From Chryseobacterium sp. ERMR1:04 (GTDB lineage: Bacteria > Bacteroidota > Bacteroidia > Flavobacteriales > Weeksellaceae), in assembly GCF_001297705.1 (NCBI RefSeq), contig NZ_LIRF01000010.1, positions 67,001-131,000 on the forward strand: DNA of 64,000 nt, read 5' to 3'. The notes beneath the pieces were generated by a model. That model saw only the letters and a list, made by a program, of their open reading frames with translations. It ran no database searches and had not been told where the DNA came from. Made by a program: the position numbers and the translations under genes. This document shows, in pieces, positions 33,502-42,680 of the stretch. Each line of letters starts with the position of its first letter. Within the stretch, counting starts at the first letter, position 1.

Positions 33502-34740
33502 ATGCAATTACAAAATCAACCGCTTGCGAAAGGACATTATACTTTAAAAAATGTTCGTTTGGAAACGGGTTTCGAATACGATAATGAAGAGGTTGTTATA
33601 ACAAAAACAGAGCTGTTCTGTGTTGAAATTAAAGAAGGAAAAATAAAATCAATTAAACCTAACGATGCACATTCTGATGCTGTTGATGCAAAAGGAAAAC
33701 TGATGCTTCCTGCCTTCAGAGATATGCATGTTCATTTAGATAAAACATGGTACGGACTGCCGTGGCAAACACTTTCGCCAAAAAAGAAAACGGTGAAAGA
33801 TATGATTTCTTACGAACAGGAAATTATTCCTGAACTCTTGAAAACCTCAGTAGAAAGAGCTGAACAGTTAATTGATTTGCTACAAAGCTACGGAACCCAT
33901 TATGTGAGAACGCATTTTAATATTGATCCTACTTCGGGTTTACAATCATTAGAGAATCTGGAGAAAGCTTTAGACAATAAAAAAGCTTCTTTCGGTGCCG
34001 AGTTGGTTGCTTTTCCTCAACATGGCTTATACTATACGGATTCTATTCCTCTGATGAAAGAGGTCACCAAATTACCGCATGTGGGTTTTATTGGTGGACT
34101 AGATCCTTTAAGTATCGACGGAAGTATTGAAAAAGTACTTGATTTTACGGTGCAATTAGCCTTAGACCATAATAAAGGAATTGATATTCATTTGCATGAA
34201 GTAGGAGAGTCTGGGATGAAAACCATTAATTATTTAATTGATAAAGCGATTGAAAATCCTCAACTTCAAGGGAAAACGTTCGTAAGTCACGCTTTTGCAT
34301 TAGCTCATCTTTCACCAAAAGAAGCACAGGAAATTGCTGAAAAGTTGGCGGCTTCTAAAGTGGGGATTGCTTCATCCGTTCCATTCACCGGAAAAGTAAT
34401 GCCGATTCCTATATTGAAAAAAAATGGAGTAGAAGTTTTAATCGGAAATGATAACGTTCAGGATTACTGGAGTACTTTCGGATCCGGAAATATGCTTCAG
34501 AAGGCTAATTTAATTGCCGAATTATATGGATACGCAACGGAGTTTCAACTTTCAAGAACACTGCAGTTTGCTACCCAAAATATTCTTCCGTTAGATGATA
34601 AAGGAAATCAGCAATGGCCAAAAGCTGGAGATAAAGCAAATATTGTCTTGGTAGATGCGAGCTGTTCCGCAGAAGCGGTTTCTAGAATGTCTGGTGTTGA
34701 AGCTCTAATGAATGAAGGTAATTTATTCTGGAAGAAATAA
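33502..34740 (+). CDS. Cytoplasmic amidohydrolase (cytosine-deaminase-like), paralogue 2
   Basis: This 412-residue enzyme has no signal peptide but matches paralogue 1 from KNVRLETGFEY to the C-terminus. Metal ligands H76-x-H78 lie in DMHVHLDKTWYG, with HLHEVGESG, VSHAF and IGNDNVQDYW further on. The SHCF-to-SHAF and DHW-to-DYW changes near the active site suggest a somewhat different substrate or activity from paralogue 1. It may complete in the cytoplasm what paralogue 1 starts outside (inference). Confidence 0.87.
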   Translation: MQLQNQPLAKGHYTLKNVRLETGFEYDNEEVVITKTELFCVEIKEGKIKSIKPNDAHSDAVDAKGKLMLPAFRDMHVHLDKTWYGLPWQTLSPKKKTVKDMISYEQEIIPELLKTSVERAEQLIDLLQSYGTHYVRTHFNIDPTSGLQSLENLEKALDNKKASFGAELVAFPQHGLYYTDSIPLMKEVTKLPHVGFIGGLDPLSIDGSIEKVLDFTVQLALDHNKGIDIHLHEVGESGMKTINYLIDKAIENPQLQGKTFVSHAFALAHLSPKEAQEIAEKLAASKVGIASSVPFTGKVMPIPILKKNGVEVLIGNDNVQDYWSTFGSGNMLQKANLIAELYGYATEFQLSRTLQFATQNILPLDDKGNQQWPKAGDKANIVLVDASCSAEAVSRMSGVEALMNEGNLFWKK

Positions 34741-34806
34741 GATAATCTGAAGTCTAACTTCTGAAATCTAAATCATAATATTTTTTAATACTTGTTTTTA
34801 TAAATG

Positions 34807-34842
34807 AAATCCCTGAGAAAGTAACTTTCCCAGGGATTTTTT
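34807..34842. terminator. Bidirectional terminator between convergent genes
   Basis: AAATCCCTG and CAGGGATTT flank an inner stem (AGAAAGT / ACTTTC), with T and A runs on both sides. It lies between convergent genes and can serve both. Confidence 0.88.
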
Positions 34843-34868
34843 ATGGTATCTCAACAGATATTTACTTT

Positions 34869-36026
34869 TTATAATCCTGACCATCCGGTGGCCCATGTTG
34901 GAACTAGAATTCCATTTCCAGCACCTACTGCATCTGCTTTTTCTGTGTAAGTAGTATCTACGATGGGTACGTTTGCCCCAGCGGTAGATTTCAGAGAAAC
35001 TTTCGTTGCGGTAGTGTTAAATAGAACGTTCGTAATCTTTTTATGTCCATTGAATTTTGCTACTGTAGAATCACTTTCAATATTAACTCCTGTAGTCCAG
35101 TTGGATGTTACTGCATTATCAATGGTTGCATACGTTCCTGATTTCAATTTTATAGCATTGGATTCTCCGGTAGTAGCTCCAAGAAAAGTAACATTCTTGA
35201 TAATAGGATTAGATCTTGGCGAAGCGTCTGGGTTGCTTGTATTATTTGTTCCTTTAATTCCTGTATTTCCTATACCGTCGGCTTTTCTTTTGGTATAGAT
35301 ACCTGTTGCGGTTCCGTTCCAGCCGTCTGTCCATTCGAAAGCATCATCCAGATTGTTTATCGATACAATATTAGATAGGTTTACTGTTCCTCCATACAGG
35401 TGAATACCATCATTAGCACTGTTTACCAAAGATACGTTACCTATTGTAGTTCCGCTACCCACGCCGAATAAAGACAGTCCGTTGAATTTTGTGGTTCCTG
35501 TATAGACTGCCCCTGTATTTTCAATTCTTACAAATGATAAAGACCCTGAATTATCAGCACTTACTGTACCACCATAGGTAGAATTGCCTAATTCTGAAGT
35601 TCCTGAAGTTCCAGTGTTGATGGGTGCCTTACCGCAGATCACCAATCCTCCCCAGCTTCCGGAAGTGGTAGAAGAAGCAGACAATAATACGGGAGATCCG
35701 GAAGTTCCGTTAGCATATATTTGCCCACCTTGCTCTACGATGATAAAAGAAGTGGTAAGAGTTGCTATAATTCTGGTTCCGGCAGGAATTACCAATTTTC
35801 CTCCATCTTTTATGTTAACAGCTCCTGTAAGTTTATATACTTTGGTAGGATCTAATGTTACTATTTGTCCGTTCGTAATATCACCTTTGAAATTAGTGGG
35901 ATCAACAGCGATTCCTACGGGAGTGATGGTGGGAGTAGAATCATCATCTTTGCTACAAGAATAAATGGTAAATGTAGTACCTATGAATAAAGCTGCAGCA
36001 ATTAATTTTAAGTGATTCTTTTTCAT
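34869..36026 (-). CDS. Lipoprotein with right-handed beta-helix-like repeats, shorter copy
   Basis: This 385-residue protein has a lipoprotein signal (IYSC, lipid Cys24). A Ser/Thr/Gly-rich beta-helix-like domain follows, with GGKLVIPAGTRIIA, GSPVLLSAS, GSWGGLVICGKAPIN, NSGSLSFVRIEN and DAFEWTDGW. The GxWGGLVI.G.API motif is shared with the next lipoprotein upstream, so the two are paralogues. It is probably surface-exposed and works with the adjacent TonB receptor. It is separated from its neighbour by a terminator, so it may be expressed on its own. Confidence 0.75.
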   Translation of the reverse strand: MKKNHLKLIAAALFIGTTFTIYSCSKDDDSTPTITPVGIAVDPTNFKGDITNGQIVTLDPTKVYKLTGAVNIKDGGKLVIPAGTRIIATLTTSFIIVEQGGQIYANGTSGSPVLLSASSTTSGSWGGLVICGKAPINTGTSGTSELGNSTYGGTVSADNSGSLSFVRIENTGAVYTGTTKFNGLSLFGVGSGTTIGNVSLVNSANDGIHLYGGTVNLSNIVSINNLDDAFEWTDGWNGTATGIYTKRKADGIGNTGIKGTNNTSNPDASPRSNPIIKNVTFLGATTGESNAIKLKSGTYATIDNAVTSNWTTGVNIESDSTVAKFNGHKKITNVLFNTTATKVSLKSTAGANVPIVDTTYTEKADAVGAGNGILVPTWATGWSGL

Positions 36027-36336
36027 ATATTTTTTGATTTAATTCTGATTTAATTTTTATCTGCTTTGTGAATATATAAAACTCAAAAACATAGATATTA
36101 TTTTAAGTGAAATATATATTCTACAATTACGAGGTCCAAATTACCACTTTTCTATTTATTTTCCCAATTCAAATGTACCGTTGTTGTAAATTTTTATTCT
36201 TGTTAGGGGGTAAAATGTTCATGTAATTTATATAAAAAGAAACAGCCTCAGAAAATTACTTTCTAAGGCTGTTTTGATTTGATAAAAAAAACTAATTACT
36301 AATTATGGTAATAGCGACTCAAAGTCACTTAATATA
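36027..36336. other. Intergenic region between the two lipoprotein genes
   Basis: About 310 AT-rich nt with the terminator of the upstream lipoprotein at its right side. No gene or clear -7 box for the downstream lipoprotein was found. Confidence 0.5.
36240..36274 (-). terminator. Terminator of the larger lipoprotein gene
   Basis: AAACAGCCT and AGGCTGTTT pair, with an inner AGAAA / TTTCT stem. On the minus strand it is followed by TTTCTTTTTAT. It lies about 60 nt after the stop. Confidence 0.75.
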
Positions 36337-37764
36337 TTATAAATTATAGTTTGTCCAACCTGCATACCAAGTATCGTTAGCATCTTTAACAGCTCCTCTG
36401 TACGTTACTGCAGTAAACCATCCAGTTAATTTAGGGTGAGTAAATACACCCCCTGTTAATAAAGGAGATCCTGCAGCAGGAGAGAAGTTTGGTGTAGTAC
36501 CAGCCGGCGCCCAAGCATTTGTAAATTTAGCATCAGCTGTGTAAGCCAACGTAGTGTTTCCTCCTGTATTGTACCAGTTGGTAAGATCTGCGAATGTAAA
36601 AGCGGTAGGAGTTGATGTAGATGCCCCGAATTTTAAAGGCGTTACATTTCCTGCTAATATGTTATTCTGGAATACCAAACGTGAAGCACCAATATTGTTA
36701 TCTGTAGGAGTACCTTTTGTTGCATCAATGAATAAACCAACCGGGAACCCAGTGAATACAGAGTTAAATACTGAGATTGTTGAGTTTCTTCTGATCTGTA
36801 AAGCATTTTGGAACAAAGAGTTGATATTACCAACGTTTGTATTTGTAGCCGAAGTAGAATTAACAGGCCCAATGATCGTCATATTAGAGAATGTAGCTCC
36901 GGTTTGTGGTGTTAAAGGAGAACCGTTAGCATCATTATCAGATTCAAATGCATTAGAACCTGAAACGTCTGCAATCTGAGAATCTCTTACCGCAATACCG
37001 AACTGAATTTTTCCTGAGAAACCATTGTCTGTATCAAAATCATCATCAAGACCTTTGTAAGCAATAAGGTGAGAACAGTTTACCGTTCCTCCGAACCATT
37101 CAAAACTATCATCATTTGCGTACGCTACCTCTACGTAATCTACCGTAGTACCATTACCTACACCTCCGAATGTAATTCCGTTGATCTCTTTATCCGGTAA
37201 AAATGCATATCCTGCATATTCTACTCTTACATATTTTAAAATTCCACTGTTATCAGCAGCATTTGTTCCTCCGTAAAGACCTAAACCTTCTGTGTTGTTG
37301 ATTCCTCCTTCAATCTCTCCAATTCCTGCTTGTCCGTTGAAAGATGCGTTCGTAGGAGCAGCTCCTAAGATTACCAAACCTGCCCAGTCTCCTCTTTTAG
37401 GACTTGGCTTTTCTGAAGTGAAAATAATTGGGTTTGCAGCAGTACCTTCTGCCATTATTTTACTTCCTTTTGTAATAATTAAAGATCCGTTTTTATCAGC
37501 TTCACCAACAATTTTTGTACCTGGCTCGATGGTTAATGTAGCACCGTTTGTTACATATACTAATCCTCTTAGCTTATACGTATTATTCGCTTTAAGGGTA
37601 AGGTTTGATGTTATTTTTCCTGAAAGAATTAGGTTGTCAGTACTTCCGTTTCCTGAATTTCCGTTCTGAACAATTGTCTGCCCATCTTCTTCTATATTTC
37701 TACATGCGGTAATAGTTGTTGCTACAGTACCAAGCATTAAAGAGTATAAAACAAATTTTTTCAT
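36337..37764 (-). CDS. Lipoprotein with right-handed beta-helix-like repeats, larger copy
   Basis: This 475-residue protein has lipobox TITAC (lipid Cys21). A beta-helix-like domain follows: GATLTIEPGTKIVGEA, GDWAGLVILGAAPTN, LKYVRVEYAG, DSFEWFGGTVN and GLDDDFDTDNG. Related proteins sit beside TonB receptors in many Bacteroidetes. Here it starts 42 nt after the TonB receptor stop, so it is the second gene of that operon. An acidic DDDFDTDNG loop could bind a cation. The ligand is unknown. Confidence 0.8.
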   Translation of the reverse strand: MKKFVLYSLMLGTVATTITACRNIEEDGQTIVQNGNSGNGSTDNLILSGKITSNLTLKANNTYKLRGLVYVTNGATLTIEPGTKIVGEADKNGSLIITKGSKIMAEGTAANPIIFTSEKPSPKRGDWAGLVILGAAPTNASFNGQAGIGEIEGGINNTEGLGLYGGTNAADNSGILKYVRVEYAGYAFLPDKEINGITFGGVGNGTTVDYVEVAYANDDSFEWFGGTVNCSHLIAYKGLDDDFDTDNGFSGKIQFGIAVRDSQIADVSGSNAFESDNDANGSPLTPQTGATFSNMTIIGPVNSTSATNTNVGNINSLFQNALQIRRNSTISVFNSVFTGFPVGLFIDATKGTPTDNNIGASRLVFQNNILAGNVTPLKFGASTSTPTAFTFADLTNWYNTGGNTTLAYTADAKFTNAWAPAGTTPNFSPAAGSPLLTGGVFTHPKLTGWFTAVTYRGAVKDANDTWYAGWTNYNL

Positions 37765-37806
37765 GTTATAAAGAGTTATTTTTTATTAGATATTGATTGA
37801 TTTAAA

Positions 37807-40599
37807 TTAGAAGCTATAGCCAAGAGTTAAACTGATATTTGTTCCTGTTACTCTGTCGATAGCAAGTGCATCAGCACTGTCGTATTTTTTATTATCGTTT
37901 AGATCGTGATAAAATCTTGCGTGACGGTTTAAGATATCTGAAATGTTAAGCTTGATTTCTCCTTTGTTCTGCCAGATCTTTTTTGCAACCTGAAAATCAA
38001 GAAGAGGTCTTGGTGCTTCCCAAATTGGTGGAACCTGATCATTTCCTACATAAAGGATTCTTCTTCCAATCATATTGAAAAGAATGGTTGAGGTCCAACC
38101 TGTTTTTTCAGTATCATACTGAAGACTTACATTAACAGTGTAAGGAGATTGTCCTTGCATTGGTCGGTCTACCTTCGTTGCTTCGTCAGTTACTTTGTTT
38201 TTGATTAAAGCAAAGTTTCCACCTAGCGTAAAGTTTTTAAGAACACTGAAGAAATCTAGTTTTTTTCTGAATTCAAGTTCCGCTCCGTAAGCATCAGCTT
38301 TGTCTACGTTTAGATAGTTGAAGGTATTACTTGTTCCTACACCAGATTGGTTAAAGTATAATTCAATCGGATTTTTAAAGTTTTTATAGAAACCTGCAAC
38401 GGAAAGAATCTCTCCATTTCTTGGGTACCATTCCCAACGCACGTCGGCATTGGTAATTTTCGTTCTCTGAATATATTTGTTACCGATAACGGTAGCTCCT
38501 AAATCAAAATCATAATAAGCAAGTGGAGAAACTTCTCTAAACTCTGGTCTTACGACAGTTTGTGAACCGGCAACACGTAAATTCATGTTGTTCGTCAGTT
38601 TAAATGTCATGTTTAAAGCAGGTAAAAAGTCAGTAACACGAGTGTTTACAAAACGATCATCACTTCTTTTTGTGCTTCCCACTAACTGATCAAAGTTTTC
38701 AACTCTTAATCCCCATACCGCTCTGAACCACGGCGTAAAGTTATTATCCATCTGTAAATAACCTGCGTTTAGAATCGTATTGGCGATATATCTGTATTGG
38801 TTTCCTGCAATTTCGTCGAAAGTGAATTTACCACCTCCTGTTCCAAAATTATCCGGACTAAAGATTGTTTCGAAAGGCTGAGAAAGCAATTGTTGGTTAT
38901 ATCCTTCCAACTTTACAGAGAAAGGTCTTGAGTTATACACTCTGTCTTTTACCTGAAACAAATATCCTCCTTTGATGGTTTGTTTTTGGCCAAACATTTC
39001 AAAGTTTTTAGATAAATCTCCGCCTGCATTGTATAAATAATCGCTAAGCGTAGAGTAGAATACACTTCCTGATTTTTGTGAAAGACCATTTGAAATCAAA
39101 GCCAAATATGGACTTCCGTTTATATCAGGATATTGGTTGTACTGAAGACGCTGTAATAATGGAATGTATTGATCTAAAATACCGAAACTTCCGTACCAGT
39201 TGAAAGTAATACCACCAAGAACATCCATTTTATGGGTTCCGTTTAGGGTAGAATTATAGAAAGTAGTTTCTTTAAAACCAATTTCTCTGGCCAGAATATT
39301 TGTTCCGTTTACAGGATCAAATTCAAAATCTTTCCCTGTTCTGAAAGACATATGATTTACCGTGTTGTTGGTGATAATATTCTTTAGGGAGATTTTGTTG
39401 TTGTTATTAAGTTTTAAAGTAAGGTTTAATAAACCTCCTAAAATAACGTCGTTTTGATATTTTTCAGTAAAATAATCAAAGTTCGTATCTGCTAATTGAT
39501 CATTGATGGTAAAGAAACGGTTTCTGGATTCCGTTCTTCTTTTATTGTTACTGTAGTTAAGAACCGCAATAACGCCTAGATCTTTTCCGAAAATTTTTGT
39601 ATTGAAACCTCCGTCTAATTGTAAACTTAAATTCTCAGGATATCCTACACTGTTGTATCCTAGGTTTTTTACATAATCTTTCCCGATTCCTGTTTTAGTA
39701 GCTTCATCCAAAATAGTGAAAGCATTTTTTGCAGGCATACTTGTTGGAAGTTTTCTGTATCCGTCATCAATTCCTAGAAAATCCCATTTTCCACCTTTTT
39801 GCATACGGAACTCTTGTCCCATTGTGATAGAGTTTCCTCCTACACCTACTTGTAGATTAAAAAAGTTTTTATTGGGGATGTCTTTAGTATTTACCTGGAT
39901 CAATCCACCTGCCCATTCACCACTGTATTCTGGAATGAAAGTTTTATTGATAACAAGCGTTTCGATAACGTTGGCCGGGAAAAGTTCGAAAGAGAAAGTC
40001 TTTCTGTCTGGTTCGGTACTGGATAACTGAATACCATTCAACATCGCTTGGTTATAACGGTCAGATAATCCTCTTACTACGATGTATTTTCCTTCAGCTA
40101 AACTTACACCGGAAACTCTTTTCAGAACTTCTCCTGTGTTTCTGTCCGGACTTCTTTTAATAGCTTCCACACCAATAACCTGTGAAACGACACCAGAATT
40201 TCTTTGTAAACCAATGGTAGAGGCAATGGTCTCTTTTCTTGCATTGGATTTGATAACAACACCTTCAATTTGCTTTTCTTTTGTAGAAGGTTTATCCAAA
40301 ATGATATCAAGATGAGTGCTTGCTTCATTTTTTACGGTAACCTCACTGATCTCTTTTTTGTTATATCCATTAGAAGTTACGGTGATCACATAATTGGTTC
40401 CGGGTGGAAGACTGAGAGAGTAGTTTCCGGAAATGTCAGTGGTTACTTCCTGATCATTTACCTTTACCTTTACGCCTTCAATAGGAGTATTGTCTTTCTC
40501 ATCCAATATCCTGCCTTCCAGAACATGGCTTTGTGCAAACGCATAGCCAGCAGAAAACAAGGCAAGTAGCATAATGCTCTTGTGGAGTTGTTTTTTCAT
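37807..40599 (-). CDS. TonB-dependent receptor with CarboxypepD_reg-like N-domain
   Basis: This 930-residue outer-membrane receptor has a signal peptide (1-22). A carboxypeptidase-regulatory-like domain spans about 25-105, with GRILDEKDNTPIEGVKV. A plug follows (about 120-235; VVRGLSDRYNQAMLNGIQL), then a long beta-barrel ending in the terminal Phe of LGYSF. It imports an unknown ligand. It forms an operon with the beta-helix lipoprotein and is divergent from the two-component pair, which may control it. Phosphate-related uptake is only a hypothesis, drawn from the PhoB/PhoR-like regulators. Confidence 0.92.
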   Translation of the reverse strand: MKKQLHKSIMLLALFSAGYAFAQSHVLEGRILDEKDNTPIEGVKVKVNDQEVTTDISGNYSLSLPPGTNYVITVTSNGYNKKEISEVTVKNEASTHLDIILDKPSTKEKQIEGVVIKSNARKETIASTIGLQRNSGVVSQVIGVEAIKRSPDRNTGEVLKRVSGVSLAEGKYIVVRGLSDRYNQAMLNGIQLSSTEPDRKTFSFELFPANVIETLVINKTFIPEYSGEWAGGLIQVNTKDIPNKNFFNLQVGVGGNSITMGQEFRMQKGGKWDFLGIDDGYRKLPTSMPAKNAFTILDEATKTGIGKDYVKNLGYNSVGYPENLSLQLDGGFNTKIFGKDLGVIAVLNYSNNKRRTESRNRFFTINDQLADTNFDYFTEKYQNDVILGGLLNLTLKLNNNNKISLKNIITNNTVNHMSFRTGKDFEFDPVNGTNILAREIGFKETTFYNSTLNGTHKMDVLGGITFNWYGSFGILDQYIPLLQRLQYNQYPDINGSPYLALISNGLSQKSGSVFYSTLSDYLYNAGGDLSKNFEMFGQKQTIKGGYLFQVKDRVYNSRPFSVKLEGYNQQLLSQPFETIFSPDNFGTGGGKFTFDEIAGNQYRYIANTILNAGYLQMDNNFTPWFRAVWGLRVENFDQLVGSTKRSDDRFVNTRVTDFLPALNMTFKLTNNMNLRVAGSQTVVRPEFREVSPLAYYDFDLGATVIGNKYIQRTKITNADVRWEWYPRNGEILSVAGFYKNFKNPIELYFNQSGVGTSNTFNYLNVDKADAYGAELEFRKKLDFFSVLKNFTLGGNFALIKNKVTDEATKVDRPMQGQSPYTVNVSLQYDTEKTGWTSTILFNMIGRRILYVGNDQVPPIWEAPRPLLDFQVAKKIWQNKGEIKLNISDILNRHARFYHDLNDNKKYDSADALAIDRVTGTNISLTLGYSF

Positions 40600-40738
40600 T
40601 TTACTTTATCTTACTATATTCTTTCGGGGCAAAGAAAGAGAAGTTTAGTGCTGTAAATGGTTTACGGAAATTTAATTTTTTCTTAACTAAACATTAACAA
40701 ATCATTATTATTGTTAACTTTATGTGAACGATAGGTTA

Positions 40739-40773
40739 TTTGTTAATCTATGCTTCAAAAATTGTTAACTTTG
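40739..40773 (+). promoter_or_regulatory. Promoter for the response regulator gene
   Basis: TTTG at 40739-40742 and TAACTTTG at 40766-40773 have a 23-nt gap, the upper limit for Bacteroidetes promoters. The start codon lies 18 nt after the -7 box. Confidence 0.5.
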
Positions 40774-40791
40774 ACTCAGTAAAAATTAAAA

Positions 40792-41472
40792 ATGAACCAA
40801 AAGAAAATACTCTTAATAGACGATGAGTTGGATATTTTAGAGATTCTGTCTTACAACTTAGAAAAGGAAGGCTACGACATTTACACAGCTACCAATGGTA
40901 ACGAAGGTATTGAGAAAGCCAAACAAATTGTTCCCGATCTTATTTTATTAGATGTAATGATGCCCGAAAAAGACGGTATCGAAACGTGTCAGGAACTTCG
41001 TAAGATAAAAGAACTTCAGAAAACACTTATTGTTTTCCTTTCTGCAAGAAGCGAAGAATTTTCACAATTAGCAGGTTTTCAAGCCGGAGCTAATGATTAT
41101 ATTGTGAAATTGATCAAACCGAAAATTCTGATTTCTAAAGTAAATGCTTTATTGCAATTAACGTCTCAAGTTTCTGATAATGCTAAATTAATCGAGATTG
41201 GAGATTTGATTATTGATAAAGACAATTTTAGAGTATCAAAAGCCGGACAGCAGTTCTTACTTCCGAAAAAAGAATTTGACCTATTGTATCTTTTAGCTTC
41301 AAACACAGAGAAAGTGTTTAAAAGAGAAGAGATCCTGGAGAAAGTTTGGGGAAATGATGTGATTGTTGGAGAAAGAACAATTGATGTTCACATTAGAAGA
41401 TTAAGAGAAAAACTGGGGATCAATACCATCCAGACTCTAAAAGGCATTGGGTATAAGCTGATCGTTTTATAG
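40792..41472 (+). CDS. OmpR/PhoB-type response regulator
   Basis: A 226-residue response regulator. The receiver domain (about 4-120) has D11/E12 acidic residues, phospho-acceptor D54 in LILLDVMMP and the switch Ser in VFLSARSEE. A winged-helix DNA-binding domain follows (about 130-226; GERTIDVHIRRLREKLG). In the usual K-P turn after beta-5, this protein reads YIVKLIKP, so the conserved Pro is Leu while Lys is kept. It is paired with the histidine kinase 44 nt downstream. The PhoB likeness is based on overall sequence. Confidence 0.93.
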   Translation: MNQKKILLIDDELDILEILSYNLEKEGYDIYTATNGNEGIEKAKQIVPDLILLDVMMPEKDGIETCQELRKIKELQKTLIVFLSARSEEFSQLAGFQAGANDYIVKLIKPKILISKVNALLQLTSQVSDNAKLIEIGDLIIDKDNFRVSKAGQQFLLPKKEFDLLYLLASNTEKVFKREEILEKVWGNDVIVGERTIDVHIRRLREKLGINTIQTLKGIGYKLIVL

Positions 41473-41516
41473 CTTAAAAAACCTAACTTTACATAAACCA
41501 AAAAACCTTTGTAAAA

Positions 41517-42548
41517 TTGAAATTTTACAGACTTACCCTTGTAGCCTCATGTCTATTGACATTGGTGATGTTTCTTCTAGTGATCATGTTCGATTCACTA
41601 AAAGATATCTATTATAAAACTCCTTTCTTTAAAATAGGACTTTTTATATGCCTCATCCTTATTTTTATCATTAATTATTTAGTGTTAGAATTACTGTTTA
41701 ATTATTATGGTAAAAAGCAGGTTCGTGGGCTTTCACAGCTTTTGCCGCAGGAAATCGTTCATGATAATAACGAAAATATTACCATTAAAGAATTAGGAGA
41801 ACGGTTTTCTGATCTCAATCAGCAGAAGGTCACAGAGATCGATATGATGAAAGAGATGGAAAGTTATCGTAAAGAATATATTGGGAACGTTTCACATGAG
41901 CTTAAAACACCACTATTTTCTATTCAGGGATATGTGGAAACTTTAAGGGATGGTGGGGTAGATAACCTTACCATTCGCGATAAGTATCTGGAAAGAATTG
42001 ATATTTCGGTAGAAAGGCTCATTGCTATTGTCACAGATTTAGATATGATCAATAGGCTTGAAGCAGGAGAAATTAACCTTAATGTTTCCAGATTTGATGT
42101 CAATTTATTGATCAAAGAAATTTTTGATTTGCTCGATCTTGAAGCAGAAAAACATACTACAACATTACAGATTCAGACGCTGCATCCTCAGGTTTTTGTG
42201 GATGCCGACAAACAGAAAATATCGCAGGTTTTTATCAATCTGATTTCCAATGCTATTCATTATGCCAATAGACAGGAAGCAAGAGTGGTGGTAAAAACAA
42301 GTGTTCTGAAAAATAAAGTTTTGATTGAAGTAATCGACAACGGGATGGGAATAAAATCAGAAGTTTTATCAAGAATCTTCGAAAGATTTTACCGCGTGGA
42401 GACCAGCAGAAGCAGACGAGAGGGTGGTTCAGGGTTAGGATTAGCCATTGTAAAACACATTCTTGAGGCTCATAACGAAAACATTACAGTAGAGAGTGTT
42501 TATCTTGAAGGCACGAAGTTCAGTTTTATGCTGGAGAAAAGTAAATAG
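41517..42548 (+). CDS. Sensor histidine kinase (PhoR-like), TTG start
   Basis: This 343-residue membrane kinase has two transmembrane helices (about 7-26 and 38-60) and a very short periplasmic loop. A HisKA domain has H127 in YIGNVSHELKTPL, and an HATPase domain has NLISNAIHYAN, DNGMGI and GGSGLGLAIVK. The start is TTG 41517. It gives an intact first helix, whereas the next ATG would remove most of it. No PAS domain is seen. It should phosphorylate the preceding response regulator. The signal is unknown. Confidence 0.9.
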   Translation: MKFYRLTLVASCLLTLVMFLLVIMFDSLKDIYYKTPFFKIGLFICLILIFIINYLVLELLFNYYGKKQVRGLSQLLPQEIVHDNNENITIKELGERFSDLNQQKVTEIDMMKEMESYRKEYIGNVSHELKTPLFSIQGYVETLRDGGVDNLTIRDKYLERIDISVERLIAIVTDLDMINRLEAGEINLNVSRFDVNLLIKEIFDLLDLEAEKHTTTLQIQTLHPQVFVDADKQKISQVFINLISNAIHYANRQEARVVVKTSVLKNKVLIEVIDNGMGIKSEVLSRIFERFYRVETSRSRREGGSGLGLAIVKHILEAHNENITVESVYLEGTKFSFMLEKSK

Positions 42549-42600
42549 TTTTTGCAAAATGTAAGAAAAAAAAATATTTTAAAAAATCCAGAAATATTTT

Positions 42601-42629
42601 TTTGTCACATCTCATTTATTATATATTTG
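42601..42629 (+). promoter_or_regulatory. Promoter for the pRiA4b-like gene
   Basis: TTTG at 42601-42604, a 17-nt gap and TATATTTG at 42622-42629 match the Bacteroidetes consensus, with the same spacing as the tssD promoter. Confidence 0.65.
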
Positions 42630-42680
42630 CAATAGAGATTTATCATAATAACAAAGGCAAAAAAGTAATTTAAAACTGAT

